Assembly (NCBI RefSeq): GCF_000422545.1
Contig: NZ_AULZ01000033.1
Location: forward strand, 1 to 37,836
From: Desulfocurvibacter africanus subsp. africanus DSM 2603
GTDB taxonomy: Bacteria > Desulfobacterota > Desulfovibrionia > Desulfovibrionales > Desulfovibrionaceae
Direction of reading: 5' to 3'
DNA: 37,836 nt
Shown here: piece by piece, positions 27,513 through 36,232 of the stretch
How the letters are laid out: every line of letters starts with the position of its first letter
Numbering within the stretch: the stretch's first letter is position 1
Notes under the pieces: generated by a model
Seen by the model: only the letters and a program-made list of their open reading frames with translations
Told to the model about the DNA's origin: nothing
Database searches by the model: none
Translations under genes and position numbers: made by a program

Positions 27513-28331
27513 ATGCGTAAATTGACCATTCTCGCGGTCGTGGCCCTCTCGGCCCTGCTGCTGGCCTCGGTTGCCACAGCCGGCAAGATCGAGGACATTA
27601 AGAAACGCGGCGTGCTCATCGCCGGCGTCAAGGATTCGCAGCAACCCTTCGGCTTCGTGGATCCCCAGTCCAAGCAGCTGGTTGGCTTCGAGATCGATCT
27701 GGTCAAGGCCATCGCCGACAAGCTCGGCGTGAAGCTCGAGCTCAAGCCCGTGACGAGCGCCACGCGCATTCCCATGCTGACCCAGGGCTCCGTGGACATC
27801 CTGGCCGCGACCATGACCCACAAGTTCGAGCGCGACGACGTCATCGACTTCTCCATCACCTACTTCATGGACGGCCAGAAGCTGCTGGTCAAAAAGAATA
27901 GTGGCATCAAGAGCGCTGCCGACCTGGCCGGCAAGAAGGTCGGCACGGCCAAGGGCTCGACCTCCGAGCAGAACATCAAGAACGCCCAGCCCAAGAGCAC
28001 TGTGCTCTCCTTCGAGACCTACCCGGAGGCCTTCCTCGCCATGAACCAGGGCAAGGTCGTGGCCGTGACCACCGACTCCGGCATCCTGCTCGGCATCAAG
28101 AACAGCGCTCCGAATCCGGACAACTATGAGATCGTCGGCAACTACATCTCCGACGAGCCCTATGGCTTGGGCCTGCCCGAGAACGACTCCGACTACCGCG
28201 ACTTCGTGAACAAGACCCTGGCCGACCTGTGGACCTCCGGCGAGTACAAGAAGCTGTACGACAAGTGGTTCGGTCCCAACACCAAGTACTATCTGCCCCT
28301 TGAGTGGAAGATGGAAGTCTGGCCCAACTAG
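27513..28331 (+). CDS. Periplasmic amino acid-binding protein of the importer
   Basis: A 272-residue solute-binding protein (family 3). A Sec signal peptide of about 23 residues ends in ATA. The mature start IEDIKKRGVLIAGVKDSQQPFGFVDP, shown here only in part, and VGFEIDLVKAIADKLGV are the usual family blocks, and it ends with LYDKWFGP. Such proteins capture glutamate, aspartate, glutamine or similar; the exact ligand cannot be read. GGAGG at 27501-27505 suits the second of two adjacent ATGs (27513; the first is 27510). A hairpin follows the stop. Confidence 0.9.
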   Translation: MRKLTILAVVALSALLLASVATAGKIEDIKKRGVLIAGVKDSQQPFGFVDPQSKQLVGFEIDLVKAIADKLGVKLELKPVTSATRIPMLTQGSVDILAATMTHKFERDDVIDFSITYFMDGQKLLVKKNSGIKSAADLAGKKVGTAKGSTSEQNIKNAQPKSTVLSFETYPEAFLAMNQGKVVAVTTDSGILLGIKNSAPNPDNYEIVGNYISDEPYGLGLPENDSDYRDFVNKTLADLWTSGEYKKLYDKWFGPNTKYYLPLEWKMEVWPN

Positions 28332-28346
28332 GCTTGAAGCTTTTCT

Positions 28347-28373
28347 CCGGGGCGCCGTCTCGCGGCGCCCCGG
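28347..28373 (+). promoter_or_regulatory. Intercistronic hairpin after the binding-protein gene
   Basis: A perfect 11-bp stem (CCGGGGCGCCG, 5-base loop TCTCG) lies between the binding-protein and permease genes, with no T-run. Such hairpins often stabilise the binding-protein message, so that it is made in excess over the membrane parts, which would fit here. Confidence 0.65.
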
Positions 28374-28402
28374 CTTTCCGATAAAACCACGGGACATTCG
28401 CA

Positions 28403-29104
28403 TTGAACTACCAATTCAACTGGCAGGCCGTCATCACGGGCGAGTACGGCCAATGGATCATGGACGGCCTGCTGATCACGCTGCAGATCTCGGCCGTGTC
28501 CATCGTGCTCTCTCTGGTCCTGGGCACCCTCATCGCCGTCATGCGCCTGACCAAGGTCAGGATCCTGGAGTGGCTCGCGCTTTCCTACACCGAATTCTTC
28601 CGCAACACGCCGCTCCTGGTGCAGCTATTCTTCTGGTATTTCGGCTCGCACGCCGTGCTGCCCGAATTCGTCAACACCTGGCTCTACGAGCACGACTTCG
28701 AGTTCGGGGCCGGGGTCATCTCGCTAACGGTCTACACCTCGGCCTTCATCGCCGAGGAGATCCGCTCGGGCATCTTCGCCATTCCCAAGACCCAGTTGGA
28801 AGCGTCCCGCGCCTGCGGCCTTTCCTTCCTGCAGGCCATGCACCACGTCATTCTGCCCCAGGCGTTCAGGATAATCATTCCGCCGCTCATCTCGCAGTTC
28901 CTGAACCTCATCAAGAACTCGTCCCTGGTCATGACCATCGGCGTCATGGACCTCATGTACATGGCCAGGCAGATCGAATCCTACGCCGGTCGGGGCTTCG
29001 AGGCTTTCACCGTGATCCTGATCATCTACCTGACCATATCGCTCGCGGTGTCCTTCCTCATCACCCAGTACAACAAGCGCTTTCTGCGCCAGATCGCCTA
29101 CTAG
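28403..29104 (+). CDS. Amino acid ABC importer, permease subunit 1
   Basis: A 233-residue HisM/GlnP-family permease. It has an N-terminal segment and about five hydrophobic helices, and the cytoplasmic EAA loop that contacts the ATPase reads EASRACGLSFLQAMHHVILPQA over about residues 133-154 (quoted as two parts in the family pattern EAxxxxGLS and ILPQA). The start is a TTG with GGGA eight bases before it; no better ATG exists near the right place. It forms a heterodimer with the next permease. Confidence 0.9.
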   Translation: MNYQFNWQAVITGEYGQWIMDGLLITLQISAVSIVLSLVLGTLIAVMRLTKVRILEWLALSYTEFFRNTPLLVQLFFWYFGSHAVLPEFVNTWLYEHDFEFGAGVISLTVYTSAFIAEEIRSGIFAIPKTQLEASRACGLSFLQAMHHVILPQAFRIIIPPLISQFLNLIKNSSLVMTIGVMDLMYMARQIESYAGRGFEAFTVILIIYLTISLAVSFLITQYNKRFLRQIAY

Positions 29105-29116
29105 AGGAGCAGGACC

Positions 29117-29809
29117 GTGGGCTGGCAAGTCGTTTGGAACAACTTCGATTACTTCCTGTGGGGCGCATGGCCCAACGGTCCGCTCGGCGGACTGGCCATG
29201 TCCATTCTGCTGTCCATCGGCGGCATCTTCGGTGCCTTCTGGCTGGGGCTGGGCGCGGGCCTCATGCGCCTGTCCAAACGGCTCTGGATCGCTTGGCCGG
29301 CGATCGTCTATATCGAAGTGGTGCGCGGCATCCCGCTGCTGCTGGTCATCTTCTGGTTCTACTTCCTGTCGCCCGTCCTGTTCGGCGCTCCGTTGCCCGA
29401 GGCCCAAAGCGCGCTCATATCCTTCATAATCTTCACCAGCGCCTACGTGGCCGAAATCGTGCGCGCGGGCGTGCTCTCCCTGCCCAAGGGCCAGATGGAG
29501 GCAGCACGCGGCAGCGGCCTGTCCCAAGTGCAGGCCATGAGCTTCGTCATCCTGCCTCAGGCTCTACGCAACATGATCCCCTCTTTCGTCAATCAGTTCG
29601 TTAGCTTGATCAAGGATACCTCCCTGGCGGCCATCATCGGCGTCAACGAACTGCTGCGCACGGGCCAGCAGGTCATGAACCGCGATTACGTAACCACGGA
29701 AATCTTCGTGACCATCGCCATCATGTACTTCATAGTCTGTTATGCCCTGACCGAAGCGAGTCGCATGCTGGAGCGCCAGATGTCCCGCTATCAGGCCCGT
29801 AACCGCTAG
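29117..29809 (+). CDS. Amino acid ABC importer, permease subunit 2
   Basis: A 230-residue partner permease of the same family. Its EAA loop (EAARGSGLS and VILPQA) is intact and five hydrophobic helices are visible. The start is a GTG with GAGGAG seven bases upstream, 12 bases after the first permease. A strong terminator closes the operon at 29831. Confidence 0.9.
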   Translation: MGWQVVWNNFDYFLWGAWPNGPLGGLAMSILLSIGGIFGAFWLGLGAGLMRLSKRLWIAWPAIVYIEVVRGIPLLLVIFWFYFLSPVLFGAPLPEAQSALISFIIFTSAYVAEIVRAGVLSLPKGQMEAARGSGLSQVQAMSFVILPQALRNMIPSFVNQFVSLIKDTSLAAIIGVNELLRTGQQVMNRDYVTTEIFVTIAIMYFIVCYALTEASRMLERQMSRYQARNR

Positions 29810-29830
29810 TTCCGCTCGATCACGAATTCC

Positions 29831-29869
29831 AGCCGCGTCCGTTCGTGCGGGCGCGGCTTTCTTCTTTTC
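29831..29869 (+). terminator. Intrinsic terminator of the amino acid importer operon
   Basis: An 11-bp stem with one wobble pair (AGCCGCGTCCG with CGGGCGCGGCT, 29831-29858) is followed by TTTCTTCTTTT. It lies 21 bases after the last permease stop, upstream of deoC. Confidence 0.85.
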
Positions 29870-29895
29870 TCCGGCTTCTGTATACAGGAGGCATG

Positions 29896-30651
29896 ATGGA
29901 ACGCCCATGCGACCCCGCGGCCCAGGTGCATGACCGCCCGGCCAGCCAAGCCCGGCCCCTGCGCCCGTACGAACTGGCATCCTGCATCGATCACACCCTG
30001 CTCCGTCGTGATGCCTCGCCCGCAGAGCTGCACCGCGCGTGCGACGAAGCCCTGCGTTTCGGCTTCCGTGGGGTGTGCGTCTATCCCGAGCACCTGGGGC
30101 AGGTCGTCTCGCGCCTGGACGCTAAGGCCCTGGCCATTACCGTGGCCGGCTTTCCCGGCGGACTGGAACCGCTGGAGGACAAGGCCGATCAGGTGCGTGC
30201 GGCCGTGGCGTCAGGCGCCGCCGAAGTGGATGCGGTCCTGAATCGCGATCTGCTGCGTCAACGCGACCACGCCCGCGTGCTGCACGAGATTGCCACGCTG
30301 GTGCAGGCCGCCTGCCCGGCAAGGCTCAAGATCATCCTGGAGACCGGCGACCTGACCCGCGACGAGCGCATCATGGCCGCGACCCTGGCCAAGGCTGCGG
30401 GAGCCGCTTGCGTCAAGACCAGCACGGGCTTGGGCCACCCCGGAGCGACCGCCGAGGACGTGGCGCTGCTGCGCGACGTCGTGGGCCTGGACATGGGAGT
30501 CAAGGCCAGCGGCGGGATACGCGATCTGCAACAATGCCTGGCCATGCTCCAGGCAGGTGCGAGCATTGTCGGCACGTCTGCCTCGGTGACCATCATGGAG
30601 CAGGCCATGGCCCTGGGCGATCCAGAAAGTCTGCCGGGGGAGGTTTCGTGA
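29896..30651 (+). CDS. deoC: Deoxyribose-phosphate aldolase
   Basis: A 251-residue class I aldolase that splits 2-deoxyribose 5-phosphate into glyceraldehyde 3-phosphate and acetaldehyde in deoxynucleoside breakdown. The Schiff-base Lys is Lys174 in VKTSTGLG; Asp112 (VDAVLN) and Lys203 (VKASGGI) complete the catalytic set. About 22 extra residues precede the family core (LASCIDHTLL). GGAGG at 29887-29891 suits ATG 29896 better than the ATG three bases before it. The stop overlaps the cbiC GTG start (GTGA). Confidence 0.93.
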   Translation: MERPCDPAAQVHDRPASQARPLRPYELASCIDHTLLRRDASPAELHRACDEALRFGFRGVCVYPEHLGQVVSRLDAKALAITVAGFPGGLEPLEDKADQVRAAVASGAAEVDAVLNRDLLRQRDHARVLHEIATLVQAACPARLKIILETGDLTRDERIMAATLAKAAGAACVKTSTGLGHPGATAEDVALLRDVVGLDMGVKASGGIRDLQQCLAMLQAGASIVGTSASVTIMEQAMALGDPESLPGEVS

Positions 30652-31379
30652 GCGTTCACAACAGACCTGGACAACCCTATGGGCATGACCTCGACCTGAG
30701 CGACCCGGCCGAGATCGAGCGCCGTTCCATGGCCATCATCGAGGCCGAGGCCCCGAAGCCCATCCCGTTCTCCGAGGTGGAATGGCCCATCGTGCGGCGC
30801 ATGATCCACACCACGGCTGATTTCGAGCTGTTGCGCCTGACCCGCTTCCACACCGAAGCCGCCTGCGCGGGCATCGCCGCCCTGCGCTCAGGCGCGCTCG
30901 TCGTCACGGACACGCGCATGGCCCTGGCCGGCATCCCCATACGCCGTTTGGAGGCCCTGGGCTGCCGTAAATTGTGCCTCATGGAAGACCCGCGCGTGGT
31001 GCAGAGAGCCAAAGCGGAAGGCATCACCAGGGCCATGGCTGCCGTGGACCTGGCTCTCGACCTGCGTACGGAGTTTGCCGCTGCGGCCCCCCTTGTTTTT
31101 GTCATCGGCAATGCGCCCACGGCCCTGGTGCGTCTGGTGCGCCGCCTGGCGGCCATGGAGCCCGCCAACGGCCTGCCCGTTGCGCTGATCGTGGGCATGC
31201 CCGTGGGATTCGTCAACGCGGCCGAGTCCAAGGAACTGCTCGTGCAGGCGAGCCCAGCGCCCTGGATTACGGTCACTGGCCGCAAAGGCGGATCGCCTCT
31301 GGCAGCCAGTGCCGTGAACGCCCTGGCCGAGCTGGCCCTGGAGCGCGTCTCGAGCGAACAAGGCATCGTACAGACCTGA
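30648..31379 (+). CDS. cbiC: Cobalt-precorrin-8 methylmutase
   Basis: A 243-residue CbiC/CobH enzyme, which moves the methyl group from C-11 to C-12 in anaerobic cobalamin synthesis to give cobyrinate. The catalytic His is His54 in RMIHTTADFE, and the VIGNAPTAL and GMPVGFVNAAESK blocks are diagnostic. The N-terminus is some 20-30 residues longer than usual. The start is a GTG overlapping the deoC stop, with GGGGGAGG upstream, so it is translated by coupling to deoC. No other cobalamin gene is in the window. Confidence 0.92.
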   Translation: MSVHNRPGQPYGHDLDLSDPAEIERRSMAIIEAEAPKPIPFSEVEWPIVRRMIHTTADFELLRLTRFHTEAACAGIAALRSGALVVTDTRMALAGIPIRRLEALGCRKLCLMEDPRVVQRAKAEGITRAMAAVDLALDLRTEFAAAAPLVFVIGNAPTALVRLVRRLAAMEPANGLPVALIVGMPVGFVNAAESKELLVQASPAPWITVTGRKGGSPLAASAVNALAELALERVSSEQGIVQT

Positions 31380-31418
31380 ACCGGCCGGCAATGCGCGCGG
31401 CCGCCATGGAGCGATAAA

Positions 31419-33011
31419 ATGCATCCCATGCGACCGTCTCTGCCGCTGTTCCTTGCCCTGCTCGCCTGCGTTTATTTCTGTTCGCCCGTTCTGGCGGTGC
31501 AGGTCGTGCCCGAGCCGTCCGATCAGGAGCAGCCCGCCCCCAAGGCCAAGCCTGCTCCGTCGGCGGAGCGGCAATCCCTCACGCGTCACGAACTGCGCCT
31601 CGACGGCAAAACCCATGCCTACACGGCCACGGCCGGCGAACTCGTCATCAAGGATGAGGAAAGCCAGGAGCCGAAAGCCCGCATTTTTTATGTCGCCTAT
31701 GAGCTGGAAAACGCGGGGACGAGCCCCCGTCCGTTGACCTTCGCCTTCAACGGCGGCCCGGGCGCGGCTTCGGTCTGGCTGCACCTGGGTGGCCTTGGCC
31801 CCTTGCGCGTGGCACTGCATGATGACGGCACGCTGCCGCCTCCACCCTATCGGCTGATTCAAAACGAGTCCTCCTGGCTGCCCTTCACGGACATCGTGTT
31901 CATCGACCCGGTGGGTACGGGCTACAGCCGAGGCCTGGGCGAGGCCAAACCTGCCGGCAAGCCCTTCTGGAATATCGAGAAGGACGTGGAGTCCGTGGCC
32001 GAGTTCATCCGCCTATGGGTGACGCGCAACGGCCGCTGGCTTTCGCCGATCTTCCTGGCCGGCGAGAGCTACGGCACCACGCGCGCGGCGCTCCTGGCGC
32101 CATACCTCCAGAGTGAATTCGGCCTGCAGGCCGCGGGCATTCTGCTCATCTCGCCCGTGCTCTTCTACGAAACCATCCTCCTGTCGCCCATCAACGATCT
32201 GCCTTTCGCGCTTTATCTGCCGGCCTACGCCTCGGTGGCCCATTACCATGGCAAGGCTGGCCAGGGACTGAGTCTGGAGCAGCTATCCACCCAGGCCGGA
32301 GCTTTTGCCTTGGAGGAATATCTGCCGGCTCTGGCCAAGGGCAGCATCCTCCCGGAGGCGAGAAGCCGGGAAGTGGCCGGACGGCTGTCCGAGCTTACCG
32401 GCCTGCCCGCGCAACTCTATCTGGAGAATCACCTGCGTTTGGAACCTGCACGCTTCCGCCGCGAACTGCTGCAGGACAGGGAGAGGCTCATCGGCCGCAT
32501 GGACGCCACGATCGCCGCCGTGAACCCCGAGCCACAGAGATCGGCGCCAAGCTACGACCCAACCCTCCAGCCCCTCTACGGCCCGTTTTCCTCAGCCATG
32601 CACTCCTACTTGATCAGGGATCTCAAATACCAAAGCGATCTGCTATACGAGTTTCTCAATCCGCAGGTGGGCATGAGCTGGGATTGGCAGGCTGCGGGAG
32701 AGGAGGGCCAGGGCTATCTGGACGCTGTCACGCCGCTCAAGGAGGCCATGAGCGTCAGCCCGTCCATGCGTGTGCTGCTGGCCTGCGGCATGTATGACCT
32801 GGCCACGCCTTGCTCCGCTGTGGAATACACGCTGAACCATCTTTGGCTGGACGACGCGCTCAAGAAGAATGTTATCTTGGAGTATTATCGAGCCGGTCAC
32901 ATGATGTACACACACGCGGACGCGCGCAAGGAACTGCATGACGACGCCGAGCGCTTCTACCGTGAGAGCCTGAATCCCCCGAACCGGCCCAGCACCAAGC
33001 CAAGGCCCTGA
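31419..33011 (+). CDS. Secreted serine carboxypeptidase-like protein (peptidase family S10)
   Basis: A 530-residue S10 alpha/beta-hydrolase. A signal peptide (cleavage near VLA, residue 26) and a Pro/Ala/Lys-rich linker (31-50) precede the catalytic part. The oxyanion segment is NGGPGA (111-116), the nucleophile Ser217 (GESYG), the acid Asp460 (GMYDLATP) and the base His494 (AGHMMY), so all catalytic residues are present. It should be periplasmic or secreted. Family S10 is uncommon in deltaproteobacterial cores as far as I recall. A decayed copy of its last 80 codons lies at 35965-36232. Confidence 0.9.
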   Translation: MHPMRPSLPLFLALLACVYFCSPVLAVQVVPEPSDQEQPAPKAKPAPSAERQSLTRHELRLDGKTHAYTATAGELVIKDEESQEPKARIFYVAYELENAGTSPRPLTFAFNGGPGAASVWLHLGGLGPLRVALHDDGTLPPPPYRLIQNESSWLPFTDIVFIDPVGTGYSRGLGEAKPAGKPFWNIEKDVESVAEFIRLWVTRNGRWLSPIFLAGESYGTTRAALLAPYLQSEFGLQAAGILLISPVLFYETILLSPINDLPFALYLPAYASVAHYHGKAGQGLSLEQLSTQAGAFALEEYLPALAKGSILPEARSREVAGRLSELTGLPAQLYLENHLRLEPARFRRELLQDRERLIGRMDATIAAVNPEPQRSAPSYDPTLQPLYGPFSSAMHSYLIRDLKYQSDLLYEFLNPQVGMSWDWQAAGEEGQGYLDAVTPLKEAMSVSPSMRVLLACGMYDLATPCSAVEYTLNHLWLDDALKKNVILEYYRAGHMMYTHADARKELHDDAERFYRESLNPPNRPSTKPRP

Positions 33012-33173
33012 AGTTTGGAGCGGAAGTCCATCCGTCCGGCTAAAGCCTTTTGCACAAGAGCTGGAAAGGGCTTTGCCCTCTCCTGGCCCCACCCACCCCC
33101 AGGGGAAGCGCATGGCCTGGCAGTCCCCGCAGGCGCTTGAGTGACGTCAAACAGGCGTTTACCGCCATTTACC

Positions 33174-33202
33174 TTGACAATAAAGATATCCAAAAATAGA
33201 GA
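33174..33202 (+). promoter_or_regulatory. Candidate sigma-70 promoter of the metal ATPase gene
   Basis: TTGACA (33174-33179), a 17-base spacer and TAGAGA (33197-33202) lie about 40 bases upstream of the ATPase ATG. The A/T-rich GATATCCAAAAATAGAGATTC region around the -10 box could also hold a metal-sensor operator. Confidence 0.5.
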
Positions 33203-33242
33203 TTCTTTTGCATAAAGCAATCCGCCGCAAGAGGAGTTCATC

Positions 33243-35153
33243 ATGATCGGACGTTTCGCGGTTCCCGGGGTGTACAAGGATCTCTTCAACCTGCGGGAAT
33301 TCTACATTTGCGCCCTGGGTGGCGCCTTGGCCCTCCTAGGCATCTTCTGGGATTGGGCAGGACTTGCTCCGGCCTGGATATCCCTGGTTATGGCTCTGGC
33401 CGCCGTGGCCATCAATGGCCTGCCCATCGTCCGCGAGGCGATACAGGGGATCTGGGAACGCCAGGTCAACGTGGACGAACTGGTCAGCCTGGCTATCATC
33501 GCCTCGTGTCTCCAGGGCGAGTTCCTGACCGCCGCCGTGGTCAGCTTCATCATGACCCTGGGTTCTCTGGTGGAAGAAGCCGTAAGCGCATCGGCCCGGA
33601 AATCCATTCAGGCCCTGGTGCGCATCGCTCCCGAGCAGGCGACTCTTCTTGCCGAAGGCATCGAGCGAGTGGTGCCGGTAGCAGAGATCACCACCGGTGA
33701 CGTCCTGCTGGTCAAGCCTGGAGAGCGCATGCCCGTGGACGGAGAGATCATCGCCGGCAGGACGGCCGTGGACGAATCCTCCATCACCGGCGAAGCCCTT
33801 CCGCGCGAAAGGGGCGTTGGGGATCAGGTTCTGGCCGGGACCCTCAACTACAACGGTGTCATAGAAATCAAAGCGGTCAAGGTCGGGGAGGACACGACAC
33901 TCGGTAAGGTCATCAAGCTGGTCACCGAGGCGGAAAATCATAAGCCTAGCGCCGCGCGGCTCGTCGACCGTTATGCCGCCTGGTTCACGCCGACCGTCCT
34001 GGCCCTTGCCGGGCTGGCCTGGGCTTTGTCGGGAGACGTCAGCCGGGCGGTTGCCGTGCTCATTGCCGGATGCCCATGCGCCCTGATCATGGCTGCTCCC
34101 ACCGCCACAGTGGCGGCCATCGGCCGCGCGGCCAAAGCCGGCATCCTGATCAAGGGGGGCCAGTTCCTGGAGGAGGCCGCCCGCGCCGACGTCGTGCTTT
34201 TCGACAAGACCGGCACACTCACCCTTGGTGAGCCCAAGGTCGATGACGTGGTCGCCGGAAGCGGCCTGGAAACGCACGAAGTCATTGCCTGGGCCGCCTG
34301 CGCCGAGCAGAATTGCGCTCATCCCCTGGCCCGGGCAGTAGTCAAGGCCGCTCACTACGCCAGAATAACCGTGCGGCGGGCCGAATCAATTCTGAGCGAA
34401 ATCGGCCTTGGCGTCAGGGCCATGGTCGATGGCGACTGCATCGAAGTCGGCAGCGCCCACCTCGGAGGTGGAAACGCCGCCCTGCCCTCCCCTTTCAAAG
34501 CCCACCTGGAGGCCATGGAGGCGCGTGGAGCCACGCCCATCGTCGTTTACCGCAATAAGGAGCCGATCGGCCTGCTCTCCGTTTCGGATAAGCCCAGGCC
34601 GACCGCCCAAGCTACAATCCAAGCCCTGAAGCAGCTCGGCATGAAATCGACCGGCATTCTCTCGGGGGATCATGAACGCTCGGTGCGCAAGGTGGCTGAG
34701 TCCCTGGGGGTGGATAAGCACTGGGCGGGCCTCAAGCCGCAGGACAAGCTTGAGGTGATTGAGCGGCTCCAGACGCAGGAGGGCCGCAGGATCATATTCG
34801 TCGGCGATGGTGTGAACGACGCTCCGGCCCTGGCAAGGGCCAATGTCGGCATAGCCATGGGGGCTGCCGGAACCGATGTGGCTTTGGAGACCGCCGATAT
34901 TGCACTGACCCATGACGACATCTCCAAGCTGCCTTTCCTCATTAAGTTGAGCCGACGGACGGTGGCCATGATCAAGATCAATATCGGCTTGGGGCTCCTC
35001 TTCAATGCCGTGGCCATCTTCGGGAGCGGCTATGGTCTCTTGAGCCCGATCATGGCCTCGCTTTTCCACAACGTCGGCTCCATTATCGTCGTCCTGTCTT
35101 CCGCGAGCCTGGCTTTCCTTTCAGAGGGCCGGCTGGCTCCAAAAGCTGTTTAG
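33243..35153 (+). CDS. Heavy-metal-transporting P1B-type ATPase
   Basis: A 636-residue P-type ATPase. The membrane metal site is Cys277-Pro-Cys279, the actuator TGE is at 182-184, the phosphorylation site is DKTGTLT (Asp321), an HP motif follows (NCAHPLARA) and GDGVNDAP is in the P domain. There is no N-terminal metal-binding domain. The last membrane helices read LFHNVGSIIVVLSSASL, which fits neither the copper (MSxSS) nor the usual zinc/cadmium (DxG) pattern, so the metal is unassigned. GAGGAG precedes ATG 33243. The stop TAG is completed by the first base of repeat copy 3. A MarR gene follows on the same strand. Confidence 0.92.
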   Translation: MIGRFAVPGVYKDLFNLREFYICALGGALALLGIFWDWAGLAPAWISLVMALAAVAINGLPIVREAIQGIWERQVNVDELVSLAIIASCLQGEFLTAAVVSFIMTLGSLVEEAVSASARKSIQALVRIAPEQATLLAEGIERVVPVAEITTGDVLLVKPGERMPVDGEIIAGRTAVDESSITGEALPRERGVGDQVLAGTLNYNGVIEIKAVKVGEDTTLGKVIKLVTEAENHKPSAARLVDRYAAWFTPTVLALAGLAWALSGDVSRAVAVLIAGCPCALIMAAPTATVAAIGRAAKAGILIKGGQFLEEAARADVVLFDKTGTLTLGEPKVDDVVAGSGLETHEVIAWAACAEQNCAHPLARAVVKAAHYARITVRRAESILSEIGLGVRAMVDGDCIEVGSAHLGGGNAALPSPFKAHLEAMEARGATPIVVYRNKEPIGLLSVSDKPRPTAQATIQALKQLGMKSTGILSGDHERSVRKVAESLGVDKHWAGLKPQDKLEVIERLQTQEGRRIIFVGDGVNDAPALARANVGIAMGAAGTDVALETADIALTHDDISKLPFLIKLSRRTVAMIKINIGLGLLFNAVAIFGSGYGLLSPIMASLFHNVGSIIVVLSSASLAFLSEGRLAPKAV

Positions 35154-35277
35154 AGCATTTTGCTTTTGAAAATGCTCTGCGAGCCATGCGTCGGCATGGC
35201 TTGCCGCTAGCTTCGGCGCAGGCGCAATTCACTTGCGCCGTCAACGCCGGAGCGGGCGTCTTAAAAGCAATCTGCTC
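35153..35277 (-). repeat. MITE-like palindromic repeat, copy 3
   Basis: The third copy, inverted relative to copies 1 and 2, and flanked by TA on both sides. It begins with the last base of the ATPase stop codon. All three hairpins are present, with single-base differences mostly in loops and spacers. Confidence 0.9.
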
Positions 35278-35303
35278 TAAAACTTGTCGTTAACCGAAAG
35301 GCC

Positions 35304-35340
35304 GGGAGGGAACGTCGCCAATGCGGCACGTTCCTCTCCC
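35304..35340 (+). promoter_or_regulatory. Hairpin between the ATPase and MarR genes
   Basis: GGGAGGGAACGT pairs with ACGTTCCTCTCCC around a small GCC/GGC inner stem. No T-run follows. It lies 113 bases upstream of the MarR ATG and might act in termination or regulation; role unknown. Confidence 0.35.
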
Positions 35341-35452
35341 ATGCCCGCTCCTGCCATGAGCCGGGAGCCTGGATCCGCGGTTTTCATACGCATATTCTCA
35401 TGGTAGTTGCGAGCGATCAGAATGTCCTGGCGATACAGCCTGAGAGGAAGAC

Positions 35453-35869
35453 ATGGAACAGACCGACGTTCTCACCCAAGCCCTGATCGAATTCTATGAA
35501 AAATTCTCGTCCTGGGAGCAGGGTGTGGTCAAGGAGACGGGTCTTACCCTTCCTCAGATGCATACCTTGGAGATTCTTGGCTCCTTTGGAAACTTGCGCA
35601 TGAAGGAACTCGCCCAGAAGATGGGCATAACCACTGGCGCACTGACCGTGCTCGTCGATCGAGTGGAAAGACAGGGTCTGGTGACGCGAAAGCCTCACGA
35701 GACCGACAGGCGATCCATCCGGGTCGAGCTGACTCCCGAGGGGGACAGGCATTTTCAGGAGCACCACGCCTTACATACCCAACTTACCCATGAATTGGTC
35801 AGTTCGCTTGCTCCCAGTGAAGCGGATGCGCTTTTAGTGATCCTACAGAAGCTCAATTCCCATCTCTGA
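35453..35869 (+). CDS. MarR-family transcriptional regulator
   Basis: A 138-residue winged-helix repressor. The HTH is at about 48-75 (MKELAQKMGITTGALTVLVDRVERQG) and the wing carries the DRRSIRVELTPEG hallmark. Helices on both ends form the dimer interface. The helical HTH block is quoted as a region, not as a functional assay. GGAAG precedes the ATG. It follows the metal ATPase but is separated from it by a repeat and a hairpin, so it need not control that gene. Its own promoter region is short. Confidence 0.9.
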   Translation: MEQTDVLTQALIEFYEKFSSWEQGVVKETGLTLPQMHTLEILGSFGNLRMKELAQKMGITTGALTVLVDRVERQGLVTRKPHETDRRSIRVELTPEGDRHFQEHHALHTQLTHELVSSLAPSEADALLVILQKLNSHL

Positions 35870-35964
35870 CCCCTCGTGCTCTGCCGCTTTCTGAAGGACA
35901 TGTTTCCTTGAGCATGTTTAGCAGCCGGTATGAGCTCCACCCGGGACGTACACACGGCAAGCTC

Positions 35965-36232
35965 GACCGCAGGAAGCGATGAGCATCAGCCCATCCATGC
36001 GTGTGCTGCGGTCTGGCTGCATATATGACCTGCCACGCCCTGCAACTCGGTGGAGTACACACCAAATCATCTTTGGCTGGACGGCGCGCTAAAAAAGAAT
36101 GTAGTTTTGGAATATCATCGAGCCGGTTACATGATGTACACGCACGCGGACGCGCGCAAGGAACCGCATGACGACTCCGAGCGCTTCTACCGTAAGAGCC
36201 AGGACCGGCCCAACGACAGGAGGACGCGATGA
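35965..36232 (+). pseudogene. Decayed 3' fragment of an S10 carboxypeptidase gene
   Basis: This stretch matches the 3' end of the intact gene at about 32735-33000 over most of its length (shared GTCCATGCGTGTGCTG-like, CATCTTTGGCTGGAC and ACACGCGGACGCGCGCAAGGA blocks). It has lost a G in the CTGGCCACGCC region, so the frame is broken. The catalytic His codon CAC has become TAC (AGYMMY for AGHMMY). About 60 codons stay open at the end, with the TGA overlapping the start of the cytochrome gene. It is a remnant of a second copy, or of a partial duplication. Confidence 0.85.
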
